Below the pieces are notes generated by a model that was given only the letters and a program-made list of their open reading frames with translations, was not told the origin of the DNA and did not search any database. Below are positions 53,736 through 63,802 of a stretch of 64,000 nt of DNA, piece by piece (the first letter of the stretch is position 1; each line of letters begins with the position of its first letter). The position numbers and the translations under genes were made by a program. The stretch is from Kaistia hirudinis (GTDB lineage: Bacteria; Pseudomonadota; Alphaproteobacteria; Rhizobiales; Kaistiaceae), in contig NZ_JACIDS010000002.1 in assembly GCF_014196455.1 (NCBI RefSeq), positions 682,001 to 746,000 on the forward strand. Direction: 5' to 3'.

Positions 53736-55889
53736 TCAGGCCGCCGGCTTCTGCACGAAGCCAAGGCGGCGATTGAGCGCTTCGATGAGTTGCTCGGCGG
53801 CTTCGGGGATGACGGTGCCCGGCGGGAAGATGGCTTCGGCGCCAGCTTCGCGCAGCGCATCGAAATCCTGCGGCGGGATCACGCCGCCGACCACGATCAT
53901 GATATCGCTCCGCCCTGACGAGGCGAGCGCGTCGCGCAGCGCCGGCACCAGGGTCAGATGCCCGGCGGCCAGCGACGAGACGCCGACGATATGCGCACCC
54001 TGCGCGATCGCCTCGCGGGCTGCTTCCTCAGGCGTCTGGAAGAGTTCACCGATCTCGACGTCGAAGCCGAGATCGCCGAGCGCCGACGAGACGACCTTCT
54101 GGCCGCGGTCGTGACCGTCCTGGCCCATCTTGGCGACCATGATCTTGGGCCGCCGGCCTTCATTATCGGCAAAGGCTTCCGTCATTGCCTTGAGGCGCGC
54201 GATCGCGTCGCTGTCGCGGCTCTCGCGCGCATAGACGCCATGCACCGCCTCGACGCGGGCATGATGACGGCCGAACGCCGTTTCAAGCGCCGCGCTCATT
54301 TCCCCGACCGTGGCCTTGGCGCGCGCGCAATCGACGGCGAGCGCCAGCAGATTGGCCTTGCCGCGCGCTCCTTCCGCGAGCGCATCGAGCGCAGCACGCG
54401 TCGCTGTTTCGTCACGCTCGCGCCGCAGCTGTTCCAGCTTGGCGATCTGCGCGGCGCGCACAGCTGAATTGTCGATCTTCAGCACCTCGACGGGCGGCTC
54501 GCCCGCGACACGGTAGCGATTGACGCCGACCACGGTCTGTTTGCCGCTGTCGATCCAGGCCTGCGTGCGCGTCGCGGCCTCCTCGATGCGCAGCTTCGGT
54601 ATGCCCGCCTCGATCGCCTTGGCCATGCCGCCCAGCGTCTCGACCTCCTCGATATGGGCGAGGGCACGCGCCGCGAGATCGGCGGTGAGCCGCTCGACGA
54701 AGCACGAGCCGCCCCAGGGGTCGATGAAGCGCGTGGTGCCGCTTTCCTTCTCCAGGATCAGCTGCGTGTTGCGAGCGATGCGGGCGGAGAAATCCGTCGG
54801 CAGCGCCAGCGCTTCGTCGAAGGCGTTGGTGTGCAGCGACTGCGTGCCGCCCTGCGTCGCCGCCATCGCCTCGATGGCGGTGCGGATCACATTGTTGAAC
54901 ACGCCCTGCGCCGTCAGCGACCAGCCCGACGTCTGGCAATGCGTGCGCAGCGAGAGTGACTTGTCGCTCTTCGGCGCGAATTTCTCGGCGACGAGCTTCG
55001 ACCAGAGCAGGCGGCCGGCGCGCAGCTTGGCGACCTCCATGAAGAAGTTCATGCCGACCGCCCAAAAGAAGGAGATCCGCGGCGCGAAGGCATCGACATC
55101 GAGCCCGGCCGCCACGCCCGTGCGGATATAGTCGAGCCCGTCGGCGAGCGTATAGGCGAGCTCAAGGTCGGCCGTCGCGCCGGCCTCCTGCATGTGGTAG
55201 CCGGACACCGAAATCGAATTGAACTTCGGCATATGCGCCGAGGTGAAGGCGAAGATGTCCGCGACGATCCGCATCGATGGCTCGGGCGGATAGATATAGG
55301 TGTTGCGGACCATGAACTCCTTGAGGATGTCGTTCTGGATGGTCCCGGAAAGCTGCTCGGGCATCACGCCCTGTTCCTCGGCCGCGACGATATAGAGCGC
55401 GAGGATCGGCAGCACCGCGCCGTTCATCGTCATCGATACGCTCATCTTGTCGAGCGGGATGCCGTCGAAGAGCTGGCGCATGTCGAGGATCGAATCGATC
55501 GCCACGCCGGCCATGCCGACATCGCCGGCGACGCGCGGATGATCGCTGTCATAGCCGCGATGCGTGGCGAGATCGAAGGCGATGGAAAGCCCCATCTGCC
55601 CGGCGGCGAGATTGCGCCGGTAGAAGGCGTTCGATTCCTCCGCCGTCGAGAAGCCGGCATATTGCCGGATCGTCCAGGGCTGCTGGACATACATGGTCGG
55701 ATAGGGGCCGCGCACGAAAGGCGGTAGGCCGGGATAGCTCCACGGAAAGTCGAGCCCGTCGCGATCCTGCGCGCCATAGGTGGCCTTGACCGCGATGCCT
55801 TCCGCCGTCTGCCAAGCCTCGCCGGGCTCGTCCGCTGCAGCGGTTTCGATGGCGAAGGGCAGGGTCGAGAAATCGGGGATCGCGCTCAT
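53736..55889 (-). CDS. mutB: Methylmalonyl-CoA mutase large (alpha) subunit
   Basis: A 717-residue adenosylcobalamin-dependent mutase that interconverts methylmalonyl-CoA and succinyl-CoA in propionate metabolism. The N-terminal TIM barrel has [35 protein letters not shown] and [10 protein letters not shown], whose His is catalytic. The C-terminal B12-binding domain has [10 protein letters not shown] (DxHxxG, the cobalt-ligand His), then GVSSLAAGH. Length matches MutB/ScpA. Overlaps the small subunit by four bases. No epimerase, MeaB chaperone or propionyl-CoA carboxylase gene in the window. Confidence 0.95.
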   Translation of the reverse strand: MSAIPDFSTLPFAIETAAADEPGEAWQTAEGIAVKATYGAQDRDGLDFPWSYPGLPPFVRGPYPTMYVQQPWTIRQYAGFSTAEESNAFYRRNLAAGQMGLSIAFDLATHRGYDSDHPRVAGDVGMAGVAIDSILDMRQLFDGIPLDKMSVSMTMNGAVLPILALYIVAAEEQGVMPEQLSGTIQNDILKEFMVRNTYIYPPEPSMRIVADIFAFTSAHMPKFNSISVSGYHMQEAGATADLELAYTLADGLDYIRTGVAAGLDVDAFAPRISFFWAVGMNFFMEVAKLRAGRLLWSKLVAEKFAPKSDKSLSLRTHCQTSGWSLTAQGVFNNVIRTAIEAMAATQGGTQSLHTNAFDEALALPTDFSARIARNTQLILEKESGTTRFIDPWGGSCFVERLTADLAARALAHIEEVETLGGMAKAIEAGIPKLRIEEAATRTQAWIDSGKQTVVGVNRYRVAGEPPVEVLKIDNSAVRAAQIAKLEQLRRERDETATRAALDALAEGARGKANLLALAVDCARAKATVGEMSAALETAFGRHHARVEAVHGVYARESRDSDAIARLKAMTEAFADNEGRRPKIMVAKMGQDGHDRGQKVVSSALGDLGFDVEIGELFQTPEEAAREAIAQGAHIVGVSSLAAGHLTLVPALRDALASSGRSDIMIVVGGVIPPQDFDALREAGAEAIFPPGTVIPEAAEQLIEALNRRLGFVQKPAA

Positions 55890-57298
55890 GCGGCCTCGCT
55901 TTCAGCCGCCTGGCTGAGCCGGATCGAGGGCAGGGCGAAGGCGGGCTCCTCCGCCTGCGACGCGGGGAAGGGCGCCTCGATGTCGGGCGGCAGCGATGCC
56001 GGCGCGGGAAAGATGTTGGTGCCGACGATCGCGACCACGCCGTCGGCGATTGCGGCGAGGCGCGCGGCCCGCTCGGTGGCGATCCGTCCCTGCAGTGCTC
56101 CGGCCCTGAGCGACGCGGCCAGTCCCCCCTCCGCCTCGATGGCCTGGAAGCGTCGCCAGGCCTCGGCGGCAAGATCCTCCGTCAGCGCCTCGATGCTGCC
56201 CGATCCAGCTGAGGGATCGACGACCCGATAGAGGTTCGCCTCTTCGAGCAGGATCGACTGCGTGTCGAGCGCGAGGCGCCGCGGCACCGCTCCGGCGAGC
56301 CCGAACGGCGCGGTGAACGGCAGCACCGCGAGGCTGTCGGCGCCGCCGGCGCCAGCCGCGAAGGCGGCGATCGCAGCGCGGATCAGGTTGGAATAGGGAT
56401 CGCGCCGCGTCGTCATGCGCCAGCTCGTCTCGCCATGGATGCGGATTGGGCCGGCCGTGAGGCCCGACGCGCTCCGGATCCGCCGCAGCATCAGCCGCGC
56501 GGCGCGGAACTTGGCGATCGTCATGAACTGGTCGCTGTCGGCCGCGAGCACCGCCTCGATTGCCGCGCCCGTGACGTCATCGCCGAGGCCGGCCTCGGCG
56601 AGCAGGCGGAGATAGGCGACATAGGCCGCCGCGACGAAGGCGAGTTCGCTCGCCACATCCGCGCCGGCCTCATGCGCGCGTCGCCCATCGGCGGCGAGGA
56701 AGGGGCCGCGAAAGCGCTTCGTGGCGAGCCGGGCGACGAGCGCGCCGATCGCCGCGCGTGTCTGCGGCCAACGATCGAAATCCTGACCGCACGCGGCATA
56801 TGCCGAAAGCGGATCGATGCCGAAGGAAAGCTGCATCAGCGCCGGATCGATCCGCCTGGCCTCCGTCTCCGCGGCGAAGCGTGCCGCGATGTCGGCGCCG
56901 TCTATGCCGGTTTCGAGGCGGATCGGGCAGGCGTCGATGACGACATCGCGGAGAAGATCCGAAAGATCGTCGGCGGCTATGCCGAAGCCGCGCGCGCCCG
57001 GCGCATCGCTAAAGACCAGAGCGAGACCGTCGGCGCCGCCGTTCAGCGCTTCGAGCGAGAGGGCGGCGGACCGTCCGGCATCGGGGTGATCGATGCGCTG
57101 CAGCCGCATCCAGGGCGTCGCGGGCCGATCGAATGCGCTGACAGGCGCAGCGGGCGGGGTGAGGGGATCGATCGCGAAACCCTCGGCTGTGTTCGACACG
57201 AGATCCGAGAACGGACGCCCACGCAGCCCCTTTTCGACAAGGCGGCGCCATCCGGCTTCGGCTTCTGCCGCCGCGGCGGCATGTCCTGCATGTGTCAT
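55886..57298 (-). CDS. mutA: Methylmalonyl-CoA mutase small (beta) subunit
   Basis: A 470-residue barrel-only mutase subunit. [21 protein letters not shown] and [21 protein letters not shown] match MutA, and the C-terminal B12-binding domain of the usual 600-residue MutA is missing or vestigial: the protein ends soon after the barrel ([10 protein letters not shown]). Start at 57298 (MTHAGH) is preferred; the frame is open to 57481 but the extension is Arg/Pro-rich. The stop overlaps the large-subunit start, so the subunits are made in step. It is catalytically inactive in the family and stabilises the dimer. Confidence 0.85.
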   Translation of the reverse strand: MTHAGHAAAAAEAEAGWRRLVEKGLRGRPFSDLVSNTAEGFAIDPLTPPAAPVSAFDRPATPWMRLQRIDHPDAGRSAALSLEALNGGADGLALVFSDAPGARGFGIAADDLSDLLRDVVIDACPIRLETGIDGADIAARFAAETEARRIDPALMQLSFGIDPLSAYAACGQDFDRWPQTRAAIGALVARLATKRFRGPFLAADGRRAHEAGADVASELAFVAAAYVAYLRLLAEAGLGDDVTGAAIEAVLAADSDQFMTIAKFRAARLMLRRIRSASGLTAGPIRIHGETSWRMTTRRDPYSNLIRAAIAAFAAGAGGADSLAVLPFTAPFGLAGAVPRRLALDTQSILLEEANLYRVVDPSAGSGSIEALTEDLAAEAWRRFQAIEAEGGLAASLRAGALQGRIATERAARLAAIADGVVAIVGTNIFPAPASLPPDIEAPFPASQAEEPAFALPSIRLSQAAESEAA

Positions 57299-57440
57299 CG
57301 GCGTCACGCGACCCGCGGGATTCTCCCGAACCCGCGACACGGTGGCGCCGCAGGTCATGGCTGCGGTTATAGGCGCCGCGCCGAACCCGCCGCAATCGCC
57401 ATCGCGTCGCGGCTGATTCAGGAGCGCCGGGCCGGCCTCG

Positions 57441-57848
57441 TCAGTAGGTGAGGACCGGCGGAAGGCTCTTCGCCTGCTCAACCCAGTCCGCGACCTGCTT
57501 CTCGGACGGAAGCTGGCGGACGAGCTTCCTGGCCTCGTTCACCTCGGCCATCTTGGCATGCAGATTGTCGGAGCGGCGCGTCTTGAGCTCCTTGACGGTG
57601 TCGACGCCGGCCGCTTCGAGCAGTTCGGAATATTCCTCCGCCACGCCCTTGATGCGCATCAGGTCGGACATGTTCGCCCATTTGAGAATGCGGGATTCGT
57701 CGAGCCCCGTCTTCTCGGCGAGCGCCTTGCGGCCCTTCGGATCCTTCGCGGCGTCGAGCAACCCATCGGTCGTGCTGATTCCCGCAGCCTTCAGCTTCTC
57801 GGCATAGGCCGGGCCGATACCTTCGATGTCTATGATCGGATAGGACAA
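57441..57848 (-). CDS. DUF4332 helix-hairpin-helix protein
   Basis: A 135-residue soluble protein with two helix-hairpin-helix-like units: IEGIGPAYAEKLKAAGI near the N terminus and MRIKGVAEEYSELLEAAGV in the middle. These match DUF4332, distantly like the HhH repeats of DNA-repair and ribosomal proteins. The start codon is TTG at 57848 with an excellent AGGAGA seven bases upstream. Divergent from the HerA-like ATPase. Nucleic-acid binding is plausible but the function is not established. Confidence 0.85.
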   Translation of the reverse strand: MSYPIIDIEGIGPAYAEKLKAAGISTTDGLLDAAKDPKGRKALAEKTGLDESRILKWANMSDLMRIKGVAEEYSELLEAAGVDTVKELKTRRSDNLHAKMAEVNEARKLVRQLPSEKQVADWVEQAKSLPPVLTY

Positions 57849-58035
57849 TTTCTTATCTCCTTTGTCCGGGACTCAAAGTGGCGGGAAGTCTGGCGCAGAT
57901 GTTCCAACGGCGCGATGATCCTGGCAAGGCCGGTGATCGGCAAGGGGCTGCCATGTTTGTGCTTCGAACATGTGGTCCTGTAGGTTCGGGAGATCGCGGG
58001 GTCTCGCTTCGACTGTACAATGGGTTCAAGAACGC

Positions 58036-59637
58036 ATGCCGATGCTTCAAGCCGACAAGGTCTATCTCGGGACGAGCGAGAAGCCGGAATATCTCCTTCT
58101 GCCGCTCGCCAACCGGCACGGTCTGGTCACCGGCGCGACCGGCACGGGCAAGACCGTCACGCTGCAGGTGCTCGCGCAGGGCTTCTCCGATGCCGGCGTG
58201 CCGGTCTTCTGCGCCGACATCAAGGGTGATCTCTCCGGCATTGCCGAACCGGGTGAGCCGAAGGATTTCCTGGCCAAGCGGGCCGCGCAGATCGGCTTCG
58301 CGGACGAATACAAGTTCAGCGCCTGCCCGGTGATTTTCTGGGACCTGTTCGGCAAGGCCGGGCATCCGATCCGCACCACGATCAGCGAGATGGGGCCGCT
58401 GCTTCTCTCGCGGCTGATGCAGCTCAACGAGGTGCAGGAGGGCGTGCTCACCATCGCCTTTCGCATCGCGGACGAGAATGGCTGGCTGCTCTTGGACATG
58501 AAGGACCTCCGCGCGATCCTCAATTACCTCGCGGACAATGCGGACACGGTTTCGGCCAAGTACGGCAACGTCACCAAGGCGTCGGTCGGCGCCGTCCAGC
58601 GCGGCCTGCTCCTGCTCGAAAACCAGGGCGGCGATGCCTTCTTCGGCGAGCCGGCGCTGGAGATCAAAGACATCATGCGCACCACGGTGGACGGGCGCGG
58701 CATGGTCAGCGTGCTGGCCGCTGACCAGTTGATGTCGTCGCCGCGGCTCTACGCGACCTTCCTGCTCTGGCTGATGTCGGAACTGTTCGAGCAACTGCCC
58801 GAGGTCGGCGACCCGGACAAGCCGCGGCTCGTCTTCTTCTTCGACGAGGCGCATCTCCTGTTCGACGAGGCGCCGAAGCCGCTGCTCGACCGCATCCAGC
58901 AGGTCGTGCGCCTGATCCGTTCCAAGGGTGTCGGCGTCTATTTCGTGACGCAGAACCCGCTCGACGTGCCCGACACGGTGCTCGGCCAGCTCGGCAATCG
59001 CGTGCAGCACGCGCTGCGCGCCTATACGCCGCGCGACCAGAAGGCGGTGAAGGTCGCGGCCGATACGTTCAGGCCCAACCCCGCCTTCTCGACGATGGAC
59101 GCGATCACGCAGCTGGCCGTCGGCGAGGCGCTGGTCTCGACGCTCGAGCCGAAGGGCGTCCCGAGCATGGTCGAGCGGACCTGGATCCGTCCGCCATCCT
59201 CGCGCATCGGCCCCGTCACCGACGCCGAGCGGGCGCGGATCATGGCGACCAGTCCCGTTGCGCTCGCCTATGACAAGACGGTCGATCGCGAGTCCGCGTA
59301 TGAAATCCTCGGCGCCCAGGCGGGCGGCGATGCGGCGCCAGCGAATGGCGGCACGTCCGGCGGCGACGCCGCGCAGGGCGGCGGCATCGACCTCGGCACG
59401 ATCCTCGGCTCGGTGCTCGGAACCAACCGTAAGCGCGGCGAGCGCTTGACCGCGACGCAGCGCGTGGCGCGTCAGGTGACGCGGACGGTCACGAACAATG
59501 TCGCCGGCCAGGTCGTCGCCAATGTCGGCAAGTCGATCGGTGAAACGATCGCCGGGCCTTCGGGCGGAAAGATGGGCGGTTCGATCGGTCGCGCGATCGT
59601 CCGCGGCATGCTCGGCGGAATCTTCCGCGGCAACTAG
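58036..59637 (+). CDS. HerA-like ATPase (DUF853 family)
   Basis: A 533-residue ATPase of the DUF853/YjgR type. Walker A GATGTGKT is at about 33-40, Walker B is [11 protein letters not shown] near 275, and [13 protein letters not shown] is sensor-like. A Gly-rich linker ([20 protein letters not shown]) leads to a basic, glycine-zipper-like C terminus (about 440-533). Related to HerA/FtsK hexameric motors; the cellular role of DUF853 is unknown to me. Start at 58036 or 58042 ([12 protein letters not shown]). No NurA partner nearby, so no defence assignment is made. Confidence 0.85.
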   Translation: MPMLQADKVYLGTSEKPEYLLLPLANRHGLVTGATGTGKTVTLQVLAQGFSDAGVPVFCADIKGDLSGIAEPGEPKDFLAKRAAQIGFADEYKFSACPVIFWDLFGKAGHPIRTTISEMGPLLLSRLMQLNEVQEGVLTIAFRIADENGWLLLDMKDLRAILNYLADNADTVSAKYGNVTKASVGAVQRGLLLLENQGGDAFFGEPALEIKDIMRTTVDGRGMVSVLAADQLMSSPRLYATFLLWLMSELFEQLPEVGDPDKPRLVFFFDEAHLLFDEAPKPLLDRIQQVVRLIRSKGVGVYFVTQNPLDVPDTVLGQLGNRVQHALRAYTPRDQKAVKVAADTFRPNPAFSTMDAITQLAVGEALVSTLEPKGVPSMVERTWIRPPSSRIGPVTDAERARIMATSPVALAYDKTVDRESAYEILGAQAGGDAAPANGGTSGGDAAQGGGIDLGTILGSVLGTNRKRGERLTATQRVARQVTRTVTNNVAGQVVANVGKSIGETIAGPSGGKMGGSIGRAIVRGMLGGIFRGN

Positions 59638-59657
59638 CGGAGCGTGGTTGTGACGAG

Positions 59658-59693
59658 GCTGTGTAGACACTATCCTGTGGCTGTCTACACAGC
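59658..59693 (+). promoter_or_regulatory. VapBC operator-promoter
   Basis: GCTGTGTAGACA (59658-59669) and TGTCTACACAGC (59682-59693) form a perfect 12-bp-arm inverted repeat with a 12-base spacer that contains the -10-like TATCCT. It ends nine bases before the antitoxin ATG, the usual place for binding by the VapBC complex. Confidence 0.8.
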
Positions 59694-59702
59694 GAGGTCG
59701 TC

Positions 59703-59939
59703 ATGCCGCTGAACATCCGCGACGAGGAAGTCAACCGGCTCGCCACCAAGCTGGCGCAGATCAGGGGCGTCAGCAAGACCGACGCCGTACGCCACGCGCT
59801 GGAGAACGAGCTTCGAAGGCCCCCGAGCGAGCTTCCGCTGCGGGAGCGTTTGAAGCCGATCCAGGACCGTGTTCGGGCTCGAAAGCCCACGGGCCAGGCG
59901 GCCGACAAGGCGTTCTACGATTCGCTGTACGACGAATGA
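59703..59939 (+). CDS. vapB: VapB-family antitoxin
   Basis: A 78-residue antitoxin. The N-terminal DNA-binding part (MPLNIRDEEVNRLATKLAQI, SKTDAVRHALENELRR) resembles the ribbon-helix-helix-like Rv0623/PSK-type VapB group. The C-terminal tail (FYDSLYDE) is acidic and would occupy the toxin active site. The stop overlaps the toxin ATG (ATGA). Preceded by a long inverted repeat for autoregulation. Confidence 0.9.
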   Translation: MPLNIRDEEVNRLATKLAQIRGVSKTDAVRHALENELRRPPSELPLRERLKPIQDRVRARKPTGQAADKAFYDSLYDE

Positions 59940-60349
59940 TATTCGTCGATGCCTCCGCCCTGGTGGCAATGATCGTCGGTGAGCCCGATGCTGCCGTGCT
60001 CGCCGACGCGCTCGATGGCTCGGCGGCCGCCTTTACGTCGCCCATCGCCATCTTCGAGGCGGTTCTCGGCGTTCGTCGGGTGCGAAGCTCGACCCTGGCC
60101 GAAGCACAGAGCGACGTCGACAGCGTCTTGGATGCGGCCGGCATCGAAGTCGTGCCGATCCATCCCACGACAGCCAAAGGCGCGCTGGAGGCCTTCGCCC
60201 TCTACGGCAAAGGCCGAGGCCATCCGGCGCAATTGAACATGGGCGATTGCTTCGCCTATGCGATGGCGAAATCGCGCGGGGCCGCCTTGCTCTTCAAGGG
60301 CGATGACTTCGTCCATACGGACATCCGCTCCGCCGTCGCATCCTCCTGA
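59936..60349 (+). CDS. vapC: VapC toxin (PIN-domain RNase)
   Basis: A 137-residue PIN-domain ribonuclease. The acidic metal site is D5 (MIFVDASALV), E41 (IFEAVLG), D104 (NMGDCFAYA) and D123/D124 (FKGDDFVHTD). VapC toxins cut tRNA or rRNA sites when VapB is degraded. All catalytic acids are present, so the toxin looks active. The four-base overlap with vapB enforces coupled translation. Confidence 0.92.
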   Translation: MIFVDASALVAMIVGEPDAAVLADALDGSAAAFTSPIAIFEAVLGVRRVRSSTLAEAQSDVDSVLDAAGIEVVPIHPTTAKGALEAFALYGKGRGHPAQLNMGDCFAYAMAKSRGAALLFKGDDFVHTDIRSAVASS

Positions 60350-60452
60350 GCGCTCCGGCGATCCATAGCGTTTGCCGCCATCTTCCTTTTATGCGGTCGG
60401 GAGCGTATCAGCAGGACGCGCCTCCCACCCATTCGTCCGCAAGGAGCCAGCC

Positions 60453-61850
60453 TTGTCCGACCGTCTCGCCGACGTCCTCGCCTATATCGATACGCATCTG
60501 GACGAGAGCCTCGAGCGGCTCTTCCGCCTTGTCGAGATCGAGAGCATCTCCACCGATCCGGCCTATGCGGGACGCTGCGTCGAGGCGGCCGAGTGGCTCG
60601 CCGACGCGCTCGGCGCCATCGGCTTCGACGCTGCGGTCCGTCCGACGCCCGGCCATCCCATGGTGGTCGGCCATGCCTCCGGCGGTGCCGGTCCGCACGC
60701 GCTCTTCTACGGCCATTACGACGTGCAGCCGGTCGATCCGATCGCGCTGTGGCATGCGGCGCCGTTCGAACCGAAGATCGTGACAGCGCCCGATGGCAAG
60801 AAGCAGATCGTCGGCCGCGGCACCTCCGACGACAAGGGCCAGCTGATGACCTTCGTCGAGGCGTTCCGCGCCTGGAAGGCGGTCACCGGCGAATTGCCAA
60901 TCCCCGTCTCCGTCATGCTGGAGGGCGAGGAGGAATCGGGCGGCAAGAACCTCGTCCCCTTCATGGAGGCGAACCGCGACGAGCTGAAGGCCGATGTCGC
61001 CTTCATCTGCGACACCGGCATGTGGGACAAGTCCACGCCGGCCATGACCACCATGCTGCGCGGGCTGGTCGGCGAAGAGATCATCATCACGGCCGCGTCG
61101 CGCGATCTGCATTCCGGCCTCTATGGCGGCGCGGCGCGCAATCCGATCCAGGTCCTCGTCTCGATCCTTGACGGGCTGCGCGATGAAACCGGCCGCGTGA
61201 CGCTGCCGGGCTTCTATGACGGCGTCGGCGAGCTGCCCGAGGCGATCCGCAAGCAGTGGGAGAATACCGGCTTCGATCCGGACGCCTTCCTCGGCGAGGT
61301 CGGGCTGTCCGTTCCCGCCGGCGAGGCCGGACGCTCGGTGCTGGAGCAGCTCTGGGCGCGGCCGACCTGCGAGATCAACGGCATTTCGGGCGGCTATACC
61401 GGCAACGGCTTCAAAACCGTGATCGCGTCGAAGGCCTTCGCGAAGGTCTCGTTCCGTCTCGTCGACAAGCAGGATCCGGAGGCGATCCGCGCGGCGTTCC
61501 GCGACTATGTGCGTTCGAAGATCCCTGCCGATTGCTCCGTCGAATTCGTTCCGCATGGCGGCTCGCCGGGCGTTCGCCTGCCGATCGATGGGGCGGCGCT
61601 CGTGAAAACCCAGGCCGCGCTGGCCGAGGAATGGGGCAAACCCTGCCTCCTGATCGGCTCGGGCGGTTCGATCCCCGTCGCCGGCGATTTCGCCCGCGTG
61701 CTCGGGCTCGACGCCTTGATGGTCGGCTTCGCGCATGACGACGACCGCATCCATTCGCCGAATGAGAAATACGATGTCGCCTCCTATCATGGCGGCATCC
61801 GTTCCTGGGCGCGCATCCTCGCGGCCCTTGCCGAAGGAGGCCGTTCTTGA
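60453..61850 (+). CDS. M20-family metallopeptidase (dipeptidase)
   Basis: A 465-residue di-zinc hydrolase of the M20 family (ArgE/DapE/CPG2 clan, carnosinase-like subgroup). Metal ligands are the His of FYGHYDVQP, the Asp of GRGTSDDKG, the Glu pair of LEGEEESGG, the Asp of ICDTGMWD and the His of the C-terminal DRIHSPNEKY. TTG 60453 is chosen because AAGGAG lies six bases upstream; the open frame to 60372 has no ribosome site. Overlaps the LOG-family gene by four bases. Confidence 0.88.
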   Translation: MSDRLADVLAYIDTHLDESLERLFRLVEIESISTDPAYAGRCVEAAEWLADALGAIGFDAAVRPTPGHPMVVGHASGGAGPHALFYGHYDVQPVDPIALWHAAPFEPKIVTAPDGKKQIVGRGTSDDKGQLMTFVEAFRAWKAVTGELPIPVSVMLEGEEESGGKNLVPFMEANRDELKADVAFICDTGMWDKSTPAMTTMLRGLVGEEIIITAASRDLHSGLYGGAARNPIQVLVSILDGLRDETGRVTLPGFYDGVGELPEAIRKQWENTGFDPDAFLGEVGLSVPAGEAGRSVLEQLWARPTCEINGISGGYTGNGFKTVIASKAFAKVSFRLVDKQDPEAIRAAFRDYVRSKIPADCSVEFVPHGGSPGVRLPIDGAALVKTQAALAEEWGKPCLLIGSGGSIPVAGDFARVLGLDALMVGFAHDDDRIHSPNEKYDVASYHGGIRSWARILAALAEGGRS

Positions 61851-62425
61851 AGGTCTGCGTATTCTGTGGCTCCAGCGAGGGCGTCCGTCCGCAATATCGC
61901 GAGGCGGCACTGGCGCTCGGACGGGCGATCGCCGCGCGCGGCGACGAACTCGTCTATGGCGGCTCGAAGGTCGGGCTGATGGGCGCCGTCGCCGATGCGA
62001 CGCTCGGCGCCGGCGGCCGGGCGATCGGCGTGCTGCCGCGGGCGCTCCGCGACAAGGAGATCGCCCATGAAGGGCTGAGCGAACTCCACATCGTCGAATC
62101 GATGCACCAGCGCAAGGCGATGATGGCGGACCTTTCGGGCGCCTTCGTCGCGCTGCCGGGCGGCATGGGGACCTTCGAGGAGGTGTTCGAGATCTGGACC
62201 TGGGCGCAGCTCGGCTATCACCGCAAGCCGGTCGGATTGCTCGACATCGAAGGCTATTATGACCGGCTTCTCGCCTTTCTCGATCAGACCGTCGAGGAAG
62301 GTTTCGTCAAGCCGGAGCATCGCCGGATGGCGATCGTCGAGACCGATCCCGCTTTGCTGCTCGACCGGTTCGCGACCTATGAGCCGCCCACGGTCGCCAA
62401 GTGGATCAAGGCCGGCGAGCGCTGA
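61847..62425 (+). CDS. LOG-family (TIGR00730) phosphoribohydrolase
   Basis: A 192-residue Rossmann-like protein. VFCGSSEGVRPQYREAA, YGGSKVGLMGAVAD and the signature LPGGMGTFEEVFE are those of LOG proteins, which release free base from nucleoside 5'-monophosphates such as cytokinin ribotides or AMP. The start is TTG 61847, overlapping the upstream stop (TTGA), with GGAGG seven bases before it. Coupled to the M20 peptidase gene; no functional link is obvious. Confidence 0.9.
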   Translation: MKVCVFCGSSEGVRPQYREAALALGRAIAARGDELVYGGSKVGLMGAVADATLGAGGRAIGVLPRALRDKEIAHEGLSELHIVESMHQRKAMMADLSGAFVALPGGMGTFEEVFEIWTWAQLGYHRKPVGLLDIEGYYDRLLAFLDQTVEEGFVKPEHRRMAIVETDPALLLDRFATYEPPTVAKWIKAGER

Positions 62426-62434
62426 GCGCCCGCC

Positions 62435-63322
62435 TCATTTCGCGCTGGCGATCGGCGGCAGGTCCTTGAGATAGGCCGCGATCGCGGCGCGGTCGGAGGC
62501 TGGCAGCTTCGCCATGTTCTCCTGCACCTCGACCATCGTTCCACCGACCGAATCGAAATCGGGCGTCATGCCGGTTTCGAGGAAGTTGGCGATGTCGTCT
62601 GCCGTCCAGTCGCCCATGGTGCTGGATCCGGGCGTTATGTTGGGGATGGTGCCCTTGCCGGACGGATCGGGCGCGCCGGCAAGCGCCCGCGAGCGGTCGA
62701 GACCGCCGATCGCGTTCCGCGGCGTGTGGCACTCGTTGCAGTGTCCGGGACCCTGGACGAGATAGGCGCCGCGATTGATCTCGTCGCTTTTCGAGGGATC
62801 GGGCGCGAAGGTCTCGCCGTCGAGATAGAACAGCTTCCAGAGGCCGACTCCGCGCCGGATCGAGAACGGGAACGGCAGTTCGTGCGCCTTGTTCGGTGTC
62901 GCGTCGGCGGGCAGCGTGTCGAGATAGGCCTTGAGGTCGACCAGATCGGCGACCGGCATGCGCTGGTAAGACGTGTAGGGGAAGGCCGGATAGAGATGCT
63001 CGCCGTCCGGCCCGAGGCCGCGCTTCATCGCATTGACGAAGTCGAGCGTCGACCAGTTGCCGATGCCGTGCACCTTGTCGGGCGAGATGTTCGGGGCATG
63101 GAAGGTGCCGAAGGGCGAGACGATCGGCTCGCCGCCGGCGAGCTTCAGTCGGTCGTCGCCCTTCGAGCCCGGCGCGGCGTGGCAGGAGGCGCAGCCGCCG
63201 GCCCAGAACAGCAATTCACCCTTGACGGGATCGCCCGCACGATCGGGAAGGACCGAGGCCGCAAGCGGCTTCGGCTCGGTCAACAACCAGAACGAAGCCG
63301 CCCCCACGAGGAGGGCGGCCAC
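62435..63322 (-). CDS. Diheme cytochrome c
   Basis: A c-type cytochrome with two heme sites: CASCH (about 44-48) and CNECH (about 193-197), each followed by a cytochrome c domain. The N terminus is a hydrophobic anchor. As called (GTG 63322) it has 295 residues. A CTG at 63349, with GAGG about six bases upstream, would add LLRRIALVI and give a better membrane anchor; no ATG, GTG or TTG exists between 63322 and the in-frame TGA of the upstream gene at 63364. Encoded after cytochrome c', so the two may exchange electrons in the periplasm. Confidence 0.85.
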   Translation of the reverse strand: MAALLVGAASFWLLTEPKPLAASVLPDRAGDPVKGELLFWAGGCASCHAAPGSKGDDRLKLAGGEPIVSPFGTFHAPNISPDKVHGIGNWSTLDFVNAMKRGLGPDGEHLYPAFPYTSYQRMPVADLVDLKAYLDTLPADATPNKAHELPFPFSIRRGVGLWKLFYLDGETFAPDPSKSDEINRGAYLVQGPGHCNECHTPRNAIGGLDRSRALAGAPDPSGKGTIPNITPGSSTMGDWTADDIANFLETGMTPDFDSVGGTMVEVQENMAKLPASDRAAIAAYLKDLPPIASAK

Positions 63323-63361
63323 GATGACGAGCGCGATCCGGCGAAGCAGGGTGAACCTCGA

Positions 63362-63802
63362 TCAGTCGGAGAGGCGGTAGGTCTGGTGACAGGCCTTGCA
63401 ATTGGCGGCAACGGCGCCGATCGCCGGCTTGAACGCGTCCAGACCTCCATCAGCTGCAGCGGCTGCGGCCTTCGCGTCGCTCGCGAGCTTCGCCGCATGG
63501 GCCTCGAAATCGGCCTTGTCGGTCCAGACCTTGGGCGAGGCCTTGGTGTCGGCGCTCTCGGAGCCGGCCGGGAACAGCGTCGGGAACTCCGTCGCCTTCG
63601 CCACGATCGTCTCCATGGCCGCCTTGGCCTTGGCGGCGTCGAAATCGGTCTTGCCCTGCACCATGTCGAAGCCGGTCTTGAGCGAGCCGCCGATCGCCTT
63701 CATATCCGCCTCGCGCTGGGCGCCGAGATCGGATGCTGCGACCGCGGCGCTGCCTGTCGCCAGGGCGATGACGAGCCCGGCCGCAACCCAGATTCCTCGC
63801 AT
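63362..63802 (-). CDS. Cytochrome c' (c-prime/c556 type)
   Basis: A 146-residue periplasmic heme protein. The signal peptide is residues 1 to about 23, cleaved after AVA. A four-helix bundle follows with the single heme site at the extreme C terminus, C135-K-A-C138-H139 in NCKACHQTYR, the hallmark of the cytochrome c'/c556 family. An N-terminal READMKAIGGSLK segment may supply the sixth-position Met of c556. Such proteins bind NO or carry electrons. GGAAGGA precedes the ATG. Upstream of a diheme cytochrome in the same direction. Confidence 0.88.
   Translation of the reverse strand: MRGIWVAAGLVIALATGSAAVAASDLGAQREADMKAIGGSLKTGFDMVQGKTDFDAAKAKAAMETIVAKATEFPTLFPAGSESADTKASPKVWTDKADFEAHAAKLASDAKAAAAAADGGLDAFKPAIGAVAANCKACHQTYRLSD

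Noticed and set aside
53581-57440. Cobalamin riboswitch near the B12-dependent mutase
   Set aside because: No B12-box-like leader seen upstream of mutA, and mutases are not usual riboswitch targets.
58036-59637. HerA-like ATPase as part of an antiphage system
   Set aside because: No SIR2, NurA, DUF4297 or other defence partner adjacent; DUF853 proteins are common housekeeping-like genes. The neighbouring VapBC is a simple toxin-antitoxin pair.
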